The position numbers and the translations under genes were made by a program. A stretch of DNA of 20,270 bases, taken from JAUUZT01 sp964654015. GTDB lineage: Bacteria > Chloroflexota > Dehalococcoidia > GIF9 > AB-539-J10. The notes under the pieces were generated by a model, which worked only from the letters and a program-made list of their open reading frames with translations, ran no database searches and was not told the DNA's origin. The stretch covers positions 1-20,270 of the forward strand of contig CAZZHQ010000043.1 in NCBI GenBank assembly GCA_964654015.1. Direction: 5' to 3'. Position 1 is the stretch's first letter, and each line of letters begins with the position of its first letter. This document shows positions 1 to 6,650 of the stretch, piece after piece.

Positions 1-70
1 AGATCTATACGCAGAGATTTTATCATGACTGGATTCCGACTTTCGTCGGAATGGTTGTGTAGGTGAGGTT
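1..70 (+). repeat. 70-bp direct repeat, copy 1
   Basis: It matches 472-541 over 70 bases with two differences (T/C at 43 and at 58). It holds the last codons of a GIY-YIG gene, then a perfect hairpin: ATTCCGAC at 33-40, loop TTTC, GTCGGAAT at 45-52. Similarity fades after about 70. The pair of copies is best explained by tandem GIY-YIG units. Confidence 0.9.
2..28 (+). pseudogene. 3' end of an upstream GIY-YIG gene copy (cut by window edge)
   Basis: The codons at 2-28 read DLYAEILS followed by TGA. The same eight codons and stop occur at 473-499, just behind the complete GIY-YIG gene, where they are the usual C-terminal tail of that family. The window therefore opens on the last codons of a second, closely related GIY-YIG gene. 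Whether the rest of that copy is intact cannot be seen. Confidence 0.6.
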
Positions 71-176
71 TTTTGCCAGTCTATCGAAAACACATTAGGG
101 ATGCAGATAATAAGAAATATTAAACTTACAGCAATAGAGCAAATATCATGATAATGGAGCAAAAACAAATACCTCC

Positions 177-201
177 CATTCCGTTGAAAAACGGAATCCA
201 G
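177..201 (+). repeat. Hairpin repeat abutting the 5' end of the GIY-YIG gene
   Basis: Perfect hairpin ATTCCGTT (178-185), loop GAAA, AACGGAAT (190-197), followed by CCAG. The segment CGGAATCCAG (192-201) is the reverse complement of CTGGATTCCG (500-509) behind the gene, and CATTCCG (177-183) mirrors CGGAATG (518-524). The gene is thus bracketed by an inverted pair of hairpins. The hairpin lies only 7 bases before the ATG and takes the place where a ribosome binding site would be expected. Confidence 0.8.
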
Positions 202-208
202 ATGCTAT

Positions 209-451
209 ATGCGTAGATATTATGTTTATATTCTTGCAAGCAAGCGTAACGGGACTCTCTATGTAGGTTTTACCAGTAACCTTCCGCAACGTATTTATGC
301 ACATAAAAACGACTTTGCAGAGGGATTCACCAAGAAATATGGTGTTCACATGCTCGTGTACTTTGAGGAATGTATTGAACGTGAAGGCGCTATTCGACGT
401 GAAAAACAGATTAAGGAATGGAAAAGGCGCTGGAAATTAGAATTGATTTAA
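209..451 (+). CDS. Small GIY-YIG nuclease-domain protein (C-terminus cut short)
   Basis: An 80-residue single-domain protein. The GIY motif appears as YYVYILASK (residues 4-12) and the YIG part as LYVGFTSNLPQR, with the Arg of helix 1 and a family-typical YFEE segment further on. Free-standing proteins of this type belong to the GIY-YIG superfamily of DNA endonucleases and are abundant in environmental genomes; their substrate is generally unknown. There is no evident Shine-Dalgarno sequence before the ATG at 209, because a hairpin repeat sits there. The frame hits TAA at 449-451, but the same frame continues after it with KANPEWQDLYAEILS and TGA at 497-499, the normal tail of the family. A GAA-to-TAA change therefore removed about 16 residues. 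The active-site region is upstream of this stop, so the protein may still fold. Confidence 0.8.
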   Translation: MRRYYVYILASKRNGTLYVGFTSNLPQRIYAHKNDFAEGFTKKYGVHMLVYFEECIEREGAIRREKQIKEWKRRWKLELI

Positions 452-471
452 AAAGCCAATCCAGAATGGCA

Positions 472-541
472 AGATCTATACGCAGAGATTTTATCATGAC
501 TGGATTCCGACTTCCGTCGGAATGGTTGCGTAGGTGAGGTT
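472..541 (+). repeat. 70-bp direct repeat, copy 2 (3' hairpin of GIY-YIG unit)
   Basis: Second copy of the repeat seen at 1-70. It spans the displaced C-terminal codons of the GIY-YIG gene (stop at 497-499) and the hairpin ATTCCGAC (504-511), loop TTCC, GTCGGAAT (516-523). The loop differs from copy 1 by one base, as expected for structure-preserving drift. Confidence 0.9.
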
Positions 542-585
542 CTATTGCCTCTTTAATATTTACCATCGGTTTTAAGAGTATATCT

Positions 586-1344
586 TTAATCAAGGTTATA
601 AATCATCCGAATACCAGCTAGAATGGATTTACGGTCTGTTGTGCCTAACCCCAAAGACTTGAAATCGATTTCCTCCATTTCCATGCGAGAAAAAAACTCC
701 CTAAGATCGTCTTTTATACTATCAGGTACTTCCCCATCGAAATCAGGACTCATGATTTGGTACAGCCTGAAAACATCATTCTTGTGTTTTTTAATGACCT
801 TGCTGTCGATGGTTTCTCCCTGGTTCCTGCGTTCTGATAGGTCAAGCCACGCCTTTGCTTTGAGTGGGACCAGATGCTCGGGTCCGACAAAGGAAAGACC
901 ATCCAATTCCTTCTTGCCGCTATGAAGGAAACGGTAGTAGTCGTCATCCAGGAGAATTGCCGATAGGCTCGAAACGTCTTCATCTGTTGGTATGGGTGTC
1001 AAATGACTGTCGGCAGCCAGGGATAATGCATCCGGTATACGCGAGAACAACTCTAGCATGAATGGATAACCCTCAGTCTTTGGTTTTTGGAAACGGTAAT
1101 ACTGCTTCTTGCCAGTTGAGAGTTCCTGTAGTTGATATTTCCCATCGTGAATGAATTTCCAGAAGGCTTCCACGAATGTTTTGTCAAGAGCTTCGACACA
1201 CAGAACAATATCGAGATCTTTGGTGGCACGAAAATCGAGCCCGGCTTCCCCCATTGCCAAATCACAGGCAGCTCCACCAATCAGTACATAACGATCAGTG
1301 TATTCACGGAAGTGTTCTCTAAATAGCTCTAGTCCTTTTACCAT
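586..1344 (-). CDS. AbiEii/AbiGii-like nucleotidyltransferase
   Basis: A 252-residue protein with the hallmarks of a minimal nucleotidyltransferase: GG at residues 23-24 and a metal-binding acidic pair in TKDLDIVL (D43, D45). Lys162 in LKAKAWLDLSER and the later SKVIKKHKNDVFRL segment match the conserved Lys/helical region of AbiEii-type toxins. In characterised AbiE systems this partner is the toxin of a type IV toxin-antitoxin or abortive-infection pair, thought to transfer nucleotides to an RNA target. The start ATG (1344-1342) overlaps the end of the upstream gene by 7 bases, which implies translational coupling and suggests the two proteins work together. The family is assigned from motifs; toxicity here is inferred. 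An antibiotic-type or housekeeping nucleotidyltransferase is less likely because of the partner gene. Confidence 0.75.
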   Translation of the reverse strand: MVKGLELFREHFREYTDRYVLIGGAACDLAMGEAGLDFRATKDLDIVLCVEALDKTFVEAFWKFIHDGKYQLQELSTGKKQYYRFQKPKTEGYPFMLELFSRIPDALSLAADSHLTPIPTDEDVSSLSAILLDDDYYRFLHSGKKELDGLSFVGPEHLVPLKAKAWLDLSERRNQGETIDSKVIKKHKNDVFRLYQIMSPDFDGEVPDSIKDDLREFFSRMEMEEIDFKSLGLGTTDRKSILAGIRMIYNLD

Positions 1345-2324
1345 TTTAGTCCCTTCATCATTTCTTTTAGTGCGGCTTCAACCCGCTCGTCCTGAATTTC
1401 TTTGAGTGATAGGTATAGCGACAAGCGGTCCACCACCTTGTCTTTAGTAAATAGGTTTGGGGCATAGCTCCAAACTTCGATTTCAAGTGCTCCAGGCTCT
1501 GGAGAGGGGAACTTATGGACTGAATGACATTGTTTTAATGATTTCCAGTCTTCTCCACTCAAAGCAGTAACGGGATTGGCCGGTTCGGCCAACATGGTGT
1601 AGTTCGCCAGTGCGGTTAAACCGGCGCAGAGACCTGGTGGATTGGTGTTCAGAGGTTTAATATGAAATCTTTTTTTAACTGGGCTACGCAAAAAAGGCTG
1701 AGCTTTTGACCATATGTCTTTTGGTGATTCGGCAAATCGAACACGTCGTTCTCGTCCTTCGAGAACGAAATCCCCTAGATTTGCAGACTCCAGTTCATCG
1801 AATGCCCGGGTCATTGTCATCGAAGAATATCTTAGGGGTCCAGCCATCTCAGCCGGCGTAAATATCGTCTTTGTGGTTTCGTGGAGTAACACATGGATGA
1901 TGAGCGCCTGGGTAGAAGGGCTGAATTTGTGTGTGTCTGTACGCAATTCTTTGAAGTGCTCTCGCAAATCGATGCCTAGCATGGGCAAGTACATCTGGTT
2001 ACCGGGAACCACAAACGGCAATTTGTGCTCAATTAGCCGTTTGCGATTATAGGAGGTAACTCTTGCTCGTACATACACGACCTCTCCAGCCCATTTAGCT
2101 CGTACCTGGTTTAGATGCTTGCTGACGATTGCCGGTGATTGCTCTTGTTCATTACTATCCAGCATCAGCAAGCAGGACGATTCCAGCAGTTGTACTTCGT
2201 AGAACGTATAGAGATTTTGAAGAAAAAGAGGCAGCCGTGTACACTGATCCCACAGAGTTGGGCTGATATCAGCATTTAACGTATGGTGAAGGTATCGCTT
2301 AAGCTGAGAAAGTTCGGTGTTCAT
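1338..2324 (-). CDS. AbiEi-like winged-helix antitoxin/regulator
   Basis: A 328-residue soluble protein, first gene of the pair with the nucleotidyltransferase. Residues about 137-200 (SPSTQALIIHVLL, then TPAEMAGPLRYSSMTMTRAFDELE, then a beta-wing with GRERRVRF) form a MarR-like winged helix. The remainder has no signal peptide or membrane segment. In AbiE-type systems the upstream gene encodes a winged-helix antitoxin that represses its own promoter, and position and order here fit. The ATG at 2324 has a GGAGG ribosome binding site 6 bases upstream (2331-2335). A promoter with a 10-bp palindrome lies just ahead. The protein is longer than many AbiEi antitoxins (about 200-280 residues), so it may be a divergent subfamily or a plain regulator of the downstream enzyme. 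Confidence 0.65.
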   Translation of the reverse strand: MNTELSQLKRYLHHTLNADISPTLWDQCTRLPLFLQNLYTFYEVQLLESSCLLMLDSNEQEQSPAIVSKHLNQVRAKWAGEVVYVRARVTSYNRKRLIEHKLPFVVPGNQMYLPMLGIDLREHFKELRTDTHKFSPSTQALIIHVLLHETTKTIFTPAEMAGPLRYSSMTMTRAFDELESANLGDFVLEGRERRVRFAESPKDIWSKAQPFLRSPVKKRFHIKPLNTNPPGLCAGLTALANYTMLAEPANPVTALSGEDWKSLKQCHSVHKFPSPEPGALEIEVWSYAPNLFTKDKVVDRLSLYLSLKEIQDERVEAALKEMMKGLKW

Positions 2325-2349
2325 GCTGCCTCCATATCACTGTTATTGC

Positions 2350-2378
2350 ATGTTAACATATTAATAGTTACTGTGCAA
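2350..2378 (-). promoter_or_regulatory. Promoter and palindromic operator for the AbiE-like pair
   Basis: On the minus strand, TTGCAC (2378-2373) and TAACAT (2355-2350) are 17 bases apart, a good sigma70 pair. The -10 element is part of the perfect palindrome ATGTTAACAT (2350-2359). A winged-helix autorepressor binding here would block transcription. The role of the palindrome is inference. Confidence 0.5.
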
Positions 2379-2440
2379 GTTAAGGGTTACTATCCTGTCA
2401 AGACTTTATTAAATACCCTCCGCTTTAAGCTACTTCCGAT

Positions 2441-2469
2441 TTGACATAGTATTAAACTCATGCTATTAT
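2441..2469 (+). promoter_or_regulatory. Sigma70-type promoter of the PadR operon
   Basis: TTGACA (2441-2446), a 17-base spacer and TATTAT (2464-2469) make a near-consensus promoter facing the PadR gene, leaving a leader of about 130 bases. An inverted repeat, CTATTA (2463-2468) with TAATAG (2478-2483), overlaps the -10 element and could be the operator for autorepression. Confidence 0.65.
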
Positions 2470-2607
2470 CAATCAAGTAATAGTATATGGTTATTAATAA
2501 TGATAAGCAAACAAGTCTGATTAGCAGAAAATATGGTGATTTCTGTAAAACCGTAAATCAGCGAAAAATGAAACAGGTTTACACTACCTGCAATGGAGGT
2601 GGCAAAA

Positions 2608-2982
2608 TTGGTCGAAACAAACGAAGCAGATAAGAAATTTCAAAAGGAGCTGAATGCCGGCACATCAGCAGTTGTTCTTCTAAGCATCCTGGACAGGGCG
2701 GTAGAACCGATGTACGGTTATCAGATTGCCCGGTATATTGAAACTTCTGTCGAGGAAATGCCTATGACACAGGGTGCGCTGTACCCAATACTCAGGTCTC
2801 TCGAAGGCAGTGGCCTGCTGGAAAGTGAAGTGGAACCTTCCATATCCGGGCCGCCACGGCGTTATTATAAAATAACTGAACCCGGTCATGAGACCTTGAA
2901 AAGGTGGACACAAATATGGTCTCAGACAAAAATATTTGTGGATACTATTATGGAAGGAGGGTACGATGATACAAAGTATTGA
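2608..2982 (+). CDS. PadR-family transcriptional regulator
   Basis: A winged-helix protein of the PadR family. From the TTG start it has about 124 residues. The typical run is present: SAVVLLSILD, YGYQIARYIE, MTQGALYPILRSLEGSGLLES and then RRYYKITEPGHETLKRW. This matches the recognition helix, wing and start of the dimerisation helix. PadR proteins are mostly ligand-responsive repressors, often of adjacent membrane-protein genes. An ATG exists at 2593, but it has no ribosome binding site. A strong GGAGGT at 2595-2600 sits 7 bases before the in-frame TTG at 2608, so TTG is the more likely start. The stop at 2980-2982 lies inside the next gene, indicating coupling. Confidence 0.85.
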   Translation: MVETNEADKKFQKELNAGTSAVVLLSILDRAVEPMYGYQIARYIETSVEEMPMTQGALYPILRSLEGSGLLESEVEPSISGPPRRYYKITEPGHETLKRWTQIWSQTKIFVDTIMEGGYDDTKY

Positions 2983-3862
2983 TGAATATCTACATCAGCT
3001 CAGGGAGGAACTTACAGGAAGCGACTCCGCCACAGTTCAGGACGCTCTTTCTGATGCGGAAGAACATCTGAGGACAGCCTTAAACAGTGCCCTTGAAAAG
3101 AGTCAGGCTGATGTTTTGGAAGGTGATGCCCTGCCTCCGATTATTGAGAAGTATGGCCTGCCAGCCGATATTGCCAGGGCATATCGGGAGATAGAAGTGC
3201 GGGTTCAGCCAGCCTTTTTGAAGCCTGCTTTACGCACAGACAGGTGGTCAATCTTCTCACAATTCTTTAGTGTATTTGTTGATCCCAGGGCATGGGGAGC
3301 ACTTCTGTACTTGCTATTCTCTCTGGTTACGGGGATCATCTACTTCACCTGGGCAGTGACGGGAATATCAGTTTCTCTGGGCTTGATGATTCTGATTATT
3401 GGATTGCCGATTGCTGGCCTCTTCCTGCTTTCAGTCAGAGGCATAGCCCTTGTCGAAGGGCGTATTGTGGAGGCTTTGCTTGGAGTACGTATGCCACGTC
3501 GCTCGTTTTTCACCAGAAGAAATATTGGATGGTGGGCACAGTTCAAGGCCCTGGTGACAGAAAAACGAACCTGGATAGCAATGATTTACATGGTACTGCA
3601 ACTTCCGCTTGGCATCATTTACTTTACCGTGTTCGTTACATTGATTGCGGTATCACTATATGGCATCGCTTCACCTGTGCTGCAACTGGGCTTTGATTTA
3701 CCGGTCTATTACGTTAATGGCGTTTCCTACTATCTGGTTGGATGGATGTTGCCCCTGGCGGTAATCGGCGGTATTTTACTGGCTACGCTGACCATGCACC
3801 TGTCCAGGTATGTCGGGCGACTGCACGGCGTCATGGCAAAGAAATTGTTGGTAAGAGTTTAA
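2966..3862 (+). CDS. Membrane protein with putative sensor domain (PF13796-like)
   Basis: A 298-residue protein from the ATG at 2966, which is preceded by GGAGG at 2955-2959. An upstream in-frame ATG at 2936 has no such site and lies deeper in the PadR gene. Residues 1-85 are soluble and helical, beginning IDEYLHQLREEL and including LPPIIEKYGLPADIARAY, which resembles the cytosolic N-terminus of DUF1700-type proteins that accompany PadR regulators. The rest has two similar membrane halves: LYLLFSLVTGIIYFTWAVTG and later IYMVLQLPLGIIYFTVFVT. Each is followed by a second hydrophobic segment, and a last one lies near the C-terminus. This duplicated pattern is characteristic of the 'sensor' domain found in actinobacterial and Chloroflexota kinases. 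There is no kinase domain here. It overlaps padR by 17 bases and probably shares its signal. Confidence 0.75.
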   Translation: MIQSIDEYLHQLREELTGSDSATVQDALSDAEEHLRTALNSALEKSQADVLEGDALPPIIEKYGLPADIARAYREIEVRVQPAFLKPALRTDRWSIFSQFFSVFVDPRAWGALLYLLFSLVTGIIYFTWAVTGISVSLGLMILIIGLPIAGLFLLSVRGIALVEGRIVEALLGVRMPRRSFFTRRNIGWWAQFKALVTEKRTWIAMIYMVLQLPLGIIYFTVFVTLIAVSLYGIASPVLQLGFDLPVYYVNGVSYYLVGWMLPLAVIGGILLATLTMHLSRYVGRLHGVMAKKLLVRV

Positions 3863-3907
3863 GAGGTTAATAAAGTTGCGGAATAAGTAAACAGGGAGAA
3901 AGATTCT

Positions 3908-4705
3908 ATGAAAAAAACAAGAACGCTGGTGGTAGTAGTAATAGTCCTGCTGCTGATTTCAGGATGCCGGGGTATGCTGGTCACAAGAGGTGGAGATACG
4001 GAACTCGGGGAAATGGAGACAAGGCAGTTTAATTTTACCGAATTTACAAATGTCGATATCGGCAGTGCATTCAGTTACGAAATAAAACAGTCCGACACCT
4101 ACAGCATCAGTATCATGGCTTATGACAACCTGTTTGACGATATCAAGGTTTCTAAAGAGGGACAAACACTAACGATAGAGAAGGATGTCCCATGGACCAT
4201 ATTTGATATTGGCTTCGACAGGCCAAAAGCAATTATCAACATGCCCCTACTGCATGGTTTAGATAGCTCCGGCGCTACAAATGGTGTTGTTTCTGGCTTC
4301 AGTTCAACAGATAACCTGGAAATTACGGTATCAGGCGCCAGTTCCATAGAATTGGTGGAAATAGTGGCTGGCGGTATTTACTTTGATATATCGGGAGCAA
4401 GTGATGTTACCGGTGTTCTTGAAGCGAAAAACATTGCCCTTGAAGTATCGGGAGCCAGTTCGATTAATCTGGATGGTGAGGGCGGCGATATAGATATAAA
4501 TGCCAGTGGAGCCAGTCGATTGGAACTGTCCGAGCTTATGGTCAACGATGCCGATGTTATGCTTTCAGGTGCCAGTGATTGCACGCTAAATATGGATGGA
4601 AGGCTGGATGTTGACCTGAGCGGGGCATCAAAGCTTGAGTATATCGGTGAGCCTACACTGGGAGAAATGGATATTTCAGGAGCTTCAAAGATCGATAGGA
4701 AATAA
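3908..4705 (+). CDS. DUF2807 (GIN-domain) lipoprotein
   Basis: A 265-residue exported lipoprotein. The signal peptide ends in the lipobox LISGC with Cys20 as lipidation site. The mature part starts with FTNVDIGSAFSYEIKQSD, typical of the head GIN/DUF2807 family, then a series of repeats built on SGAS (for example ITVSGASSIELVE, FDISGASDVTGV, LEVSGASSINL, VDLSGASKLEYIG), about 20 residues apart. Such repeats form a parallel beta-sheet stack. The family is cell-surface or periplasmic with no enzymatic role known, and it is frequently encoded beside PadR/sensor membrane genes as here. Spacing to the preceding gene is 45 bases with AGGGAG before the ATG, so it is likely the third gene of the operon. 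Confidence 0.85.
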   Translation: MKKTRTLVVVVIVLLLISGCRGMLVTRGGDTELGEMETRQFNFTEFTNVDIGSAFSYEIKQSDTYSISIMAYDNLFDDIKVSKEGQTLTIEKDVPWTIFDIGFDRPKAIINMPLLHGLDSSGATNGVVSGFSSTDNLEITVSGASSIELVEIVAGGIYFDISGASDVTGVLEAKNIALEVSGASSINLDGEGGDIDINASGASRLELSELMVNDADVMLSGASDCTLNMDGRLDVDLSGASKLEYIGEPTLGEMDISGASKIDRK

Positions 4706-4721
4706 GATATGGCCCTCTATG

Positions 4722-5048
4722 CTATATCCATGACCAAATAGTAAGAGCATTCCATCCCACAATTCCAATCATGCCAAAATTCAGGTGCTTCAGCAATCTG
4801 CCACTTTTACACCATAATAGGATTAAAGCTATTGTAAAAGAGATGGTGGCTTTAAACACGATATTGCAGCCATAAGTCGCGCCAATGATTGGATTGAGCT
4901 CAGAGCTCCCCAGGGCTATGGCAACCCCGGTCAATTGAGCGTCTATTATATTTAGCTCAATGAAGATAATACCGAACAGAATTAATTTACCTAAATTTCT
5001 CTTAATAATTGCCATTAAATGCTCACAAGACCAAAGTACTATGGGCAT
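4722..5048 (-). CDS. Small membrane protein, DUF5658-like
   Basis: Up to 108 residues and convergent with the PadR operon. Three hydrophobic segments are visible: ILFGIIFIELNIIDAQLTGV, the stretch around residues 67-78 (IVFKATISFTIA, running on to LILLW) and the C-terminal MIGIVGWNALTIW. The pattern LNIIDAQLTGVAIALGSSELNP (acidic residue in helix 1, then ELNP) matches DUF5658-like proteins of unknown role. The start is uncertain. The ATG at 5048 and the one at 5015 (Met12) both lack a clear ribosome binding site, and the hydrophobic core begins after the second. Expression level and function cannot be told from the sequence. Confidence 0.55.
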   Translation of the reverse strand: MPIVLWSCEHLMAIIKRNLGKLILFGIIFIELNIIDAQLTGVAIALGSSELNPIIGATYGCNIVFKATISFTIALILLWCKSGRLLKHLNFGMIGIVGWNALTIWSWI

Positions 5049-5199
5049 AATGTACAGAAGTACCGGGTAAAAGTAAAGTGCTAATTTTTTCCATTACGAG
5101 TGGAATTTTGAGAGGGCATCAAGAAAATTTATGTGTGATACTTTTCTTGTAAGCACACCAGTTTATCCACTTATCGGTGCAAGTTGGTCGAGAAATAAA

Positions 5200-5233
5200 A
5201 GAGGGGGGCAGAGCTTAAGCTCTGCCCCCCTCT
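5200..5233 (-). terminator. Intrinsic terminator of the beta-helix gene
   Basis: A perfect 34-base palindrome centred on GAGCTTAAGCTC with six G:C pairs in a row in each arm (5203-5208 with 5225-5230). Read on the minus strand it is followed by TTTATTTCT. It lies 20 bases beyond the stop of the beta-helix gene. Confidence 0.85.
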
Positions 5234-5252
5234 CTCGGAGATTATGTTCTGC

Positions 5253-6269
5253 TTATGGCTTACCGACAGGTGGAATCTTGGTGTCCTCACCTCCGTCTAT
5301 CACGTCTGTCCCGACATTCGTGAAGGTGTTATTGACCACCTTGTTATTGATAGCGTTACCATAAATCCTAACGCCATAAGAAAGATCAGAGAAGGTGTTG
5401 TTGACTATTCTGGCGTTGTTTACCTGGCCATCTAGGTAGCCGTAAGCGAAGACTCCGTAATAACCACCAGTTACGTCATTACCTGTGAACATCACACCCT
5501 CCAAGGTTGCCTGGGCACCATCTATAGGTCCAAACGGGTCTGAAGGCTCACTGACCTGCGCCAAGATGTAAACGGGGTAGGTAAAGCCGGAGATAGTATT
5601 CCCCATTACCCGCACGTTGCTGACGGTTACCATGCCGCTGTTTGGACGAGTGTTGCGCGCTTGCACTAGGATGCCGATATAACCGTCTGCCACAGTGTTT
5701 CCTCGTATCTCACTATGCTGGGCGTTGGTCAGTTCCAAGCTGTATGCACCGTTATCGTAAATATCGTTATTACGAACGACCCAGTTTGTATGGAGTCCCT
5801 CACCCTCGTTTCCGACCAGGATAGCGTTCCAGCTATTGCCATGCATCACATTATTCTCAATAGTGATGTGGCTGGTGCCACTGTTCCACGCCTGGATGGC
5901 ATTGCCCTGCCCGTTGCCAGTTCCGCTGTAGTCGCGGATTTCAAATCCTTCAATAGTAACACCGCTGACGCCTTCCTCTAGCTTTATGCCGTCTACCCCA
6001 AGAGTTGTTCCGACGTCAGCCGGGATATCCCCATCCAAGATAACATCTCCTTCACCAATCAGAGTAATGTCGTTTGTGTTGATTACCACAGACTGGTGGT
6101 ATTCGCCAGCGTAGACGATAACCTTAGTCACGCCTGGTGTGTCCACTGCCGCCTGAATTGAATCTCCAGGATTGACATGCACAACTGTTGACTTAGCAGC
6201 GAATACCGGTCCTCCCATTAGCGCCAGTAGCAAAGCCAACACTATCCCTAAAACTAAAAACTTTTTCAT
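5253..6269 (-). CDS. Secreted right-handed parallel beta-helix protein
   Basis: A 338-residue protein with a clear signal peptide (MKKFLVLGIVLALLLALMGG, cleavage predicted after VFA at residue 24). The mature protein begins VVHVNPGDSIQAAVDTPGV, the usual opening of NosD/pectate-lyase-type beta-helices. It then has about ten PbH1-like turns with N-ladder residues (ITIENNVMHGNSW, WVVRNNDIYDNG, SEIRGNTVADG, ARIVNNTFSDL, NKVVNNTFTNV). Such proteins often act on or bind polysaccharide, but no lyase catalytic residues can be assigned, so a binding or structural role is equally possible. It starts at an ATG with AAGGAGG 8 bases upstream. Its upstream region is long and structured (6270-6650), and a strong terminator follows, so it appears to be a monocistronic, regulated gene. 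Confidence 0.85.
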   Translation of the reverse strand: MKKFLVLGIVLALLLALMGGPVFAAKSTVVHVNPGDSIQAAVDTPGVTKVIVYAGEYHQSVVINTNDITLIGEGDVILDGDIPADVGTTLGVDGIKLEEGVSGVTIEGFEIRDYSGTGNGQGNAIQAWNSGTSHITIENNVMHGNSWNAILVGNEGEGLHTNWVVRNNDIYDNGAYSLELTNAQHSEIRGNTVADGYIGILVQARNTRPNSGMVTVSNVRVMGNTISGFTYPVYILAQVSEPSDPFGPIDGAQATLEGVMFTGNDVTGGYYGVFAYGYLDGQVNNARIVNNTFSDLSYGVRIYGNAINNKVVNNTFTNVGTDVIDGGEDTKIPPVGKP

Positions 6270-6483
6270 TCTTTTTCCTCCTTTATTTAAAGAGTATATA
6301 TTTTAATCCCCCGAGTTGGGGTATATTGACTTGTTTATCTCTATTCAATTTAATTCTGAAAAAGCCGTGAACTCTACTTTCAAGCTATTTCTTCAATGCC
6401 CGTCGACCTTGGGCATAGCACCTTTTGTGTTCCAGTCTTTTTACTTAAAATATAACCACCCCCTTCTGAGTTACTTTCCTCAC

Positions 6484-6616
6484 TAAAAAACAGAAAACCG
6501 ACCTTATAAGGTCGGTTTCGCCACTAACTCCACAGAACCCAGGCGACCATATACAGGTTCTGCTTCCACACTACCTCTCAAGATACCTCTCTATTTAATT
6601 ATCGCACCTTAGTCCT
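6484..6616 (-). ncRNA. Structured leader or small RNA with H-type pseudoknot and terminator (unidentified)
   Basis: Read on the minus strand, a good promoter (6623-6650) would start RNA near 6616. The RNA can form stem 1, CAGAACC (6562-6556) with GGTTCTG (6539-6533), and stem 2, GGTCGCC (6548-6542) with GGCGAAACC (6522-6514, bulged AA). The two stems interlock as an H-type pseudoknot. An intrinsic terminator follows at once and shares AAACC with stem 2. This arrangement is typical of riboswitches and attenuators, and the next gene downstream is the exported beta-helix protein. No known riboswitch class was recognised. It could equally be a free small RNA of about 130 bases ending at the terminator. 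Confidence 0.5.
6485..6518 (-). terminator. Intrinsic terminator between promoter and beta-helix gene
   Basis: A perfect 24-base palindrome at 6495-6518 (arms AAACCGACCTTA and TAAGGTCGGTTT). Read on the minus strand it is followed by TTTTCTGTTTTTT. The plus-strand reading has no U-tract, so the minus strand is the functional one. It stands about 215 bases ahead of the beta-helix start codon, which means transcripts must read through it or begin downstream of it. Confidence 0.7.
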
Positions 6617-6622
6617 GTATCT

Positions 6623-6650
6623 ATTGTATTACACTTTTTACTGTTGTCAA
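6623..6650 (-). promoter_or_regulatory. Promoter for the structured RNA / beta-helix gene
   Basis: On the minus strand, TTGACA (6650-6645), a 16-base spacer and TACAAT (6628-6623) form a near-consensus sigma70 promoter. It points at the structured RNA and, beyond it, the beta-helix gene. Confidence 0.6.

Noticed and set aside
1714..2052. A 112-codon plus-strand frame inside the winged-helix gene.
   Set aside because: It is antisense to a well-supported gene; composition is rich in Ser/Arg as expected for an opposite-strand shadow, and there is no ribosome binding site.
6514..6548. Resemblance to the ZTP (pfl) riboswitch because of GTCGCCTGGG and GTGGCGAAA on the minus strand.
   Set aside because: In ZTP riboswitches the GGCG-containing segment precedes the CGCCTGGG segment; here the order is reversed and the remaining conserved bases are absent. 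A permuted form cannot be excluded but is not supported.
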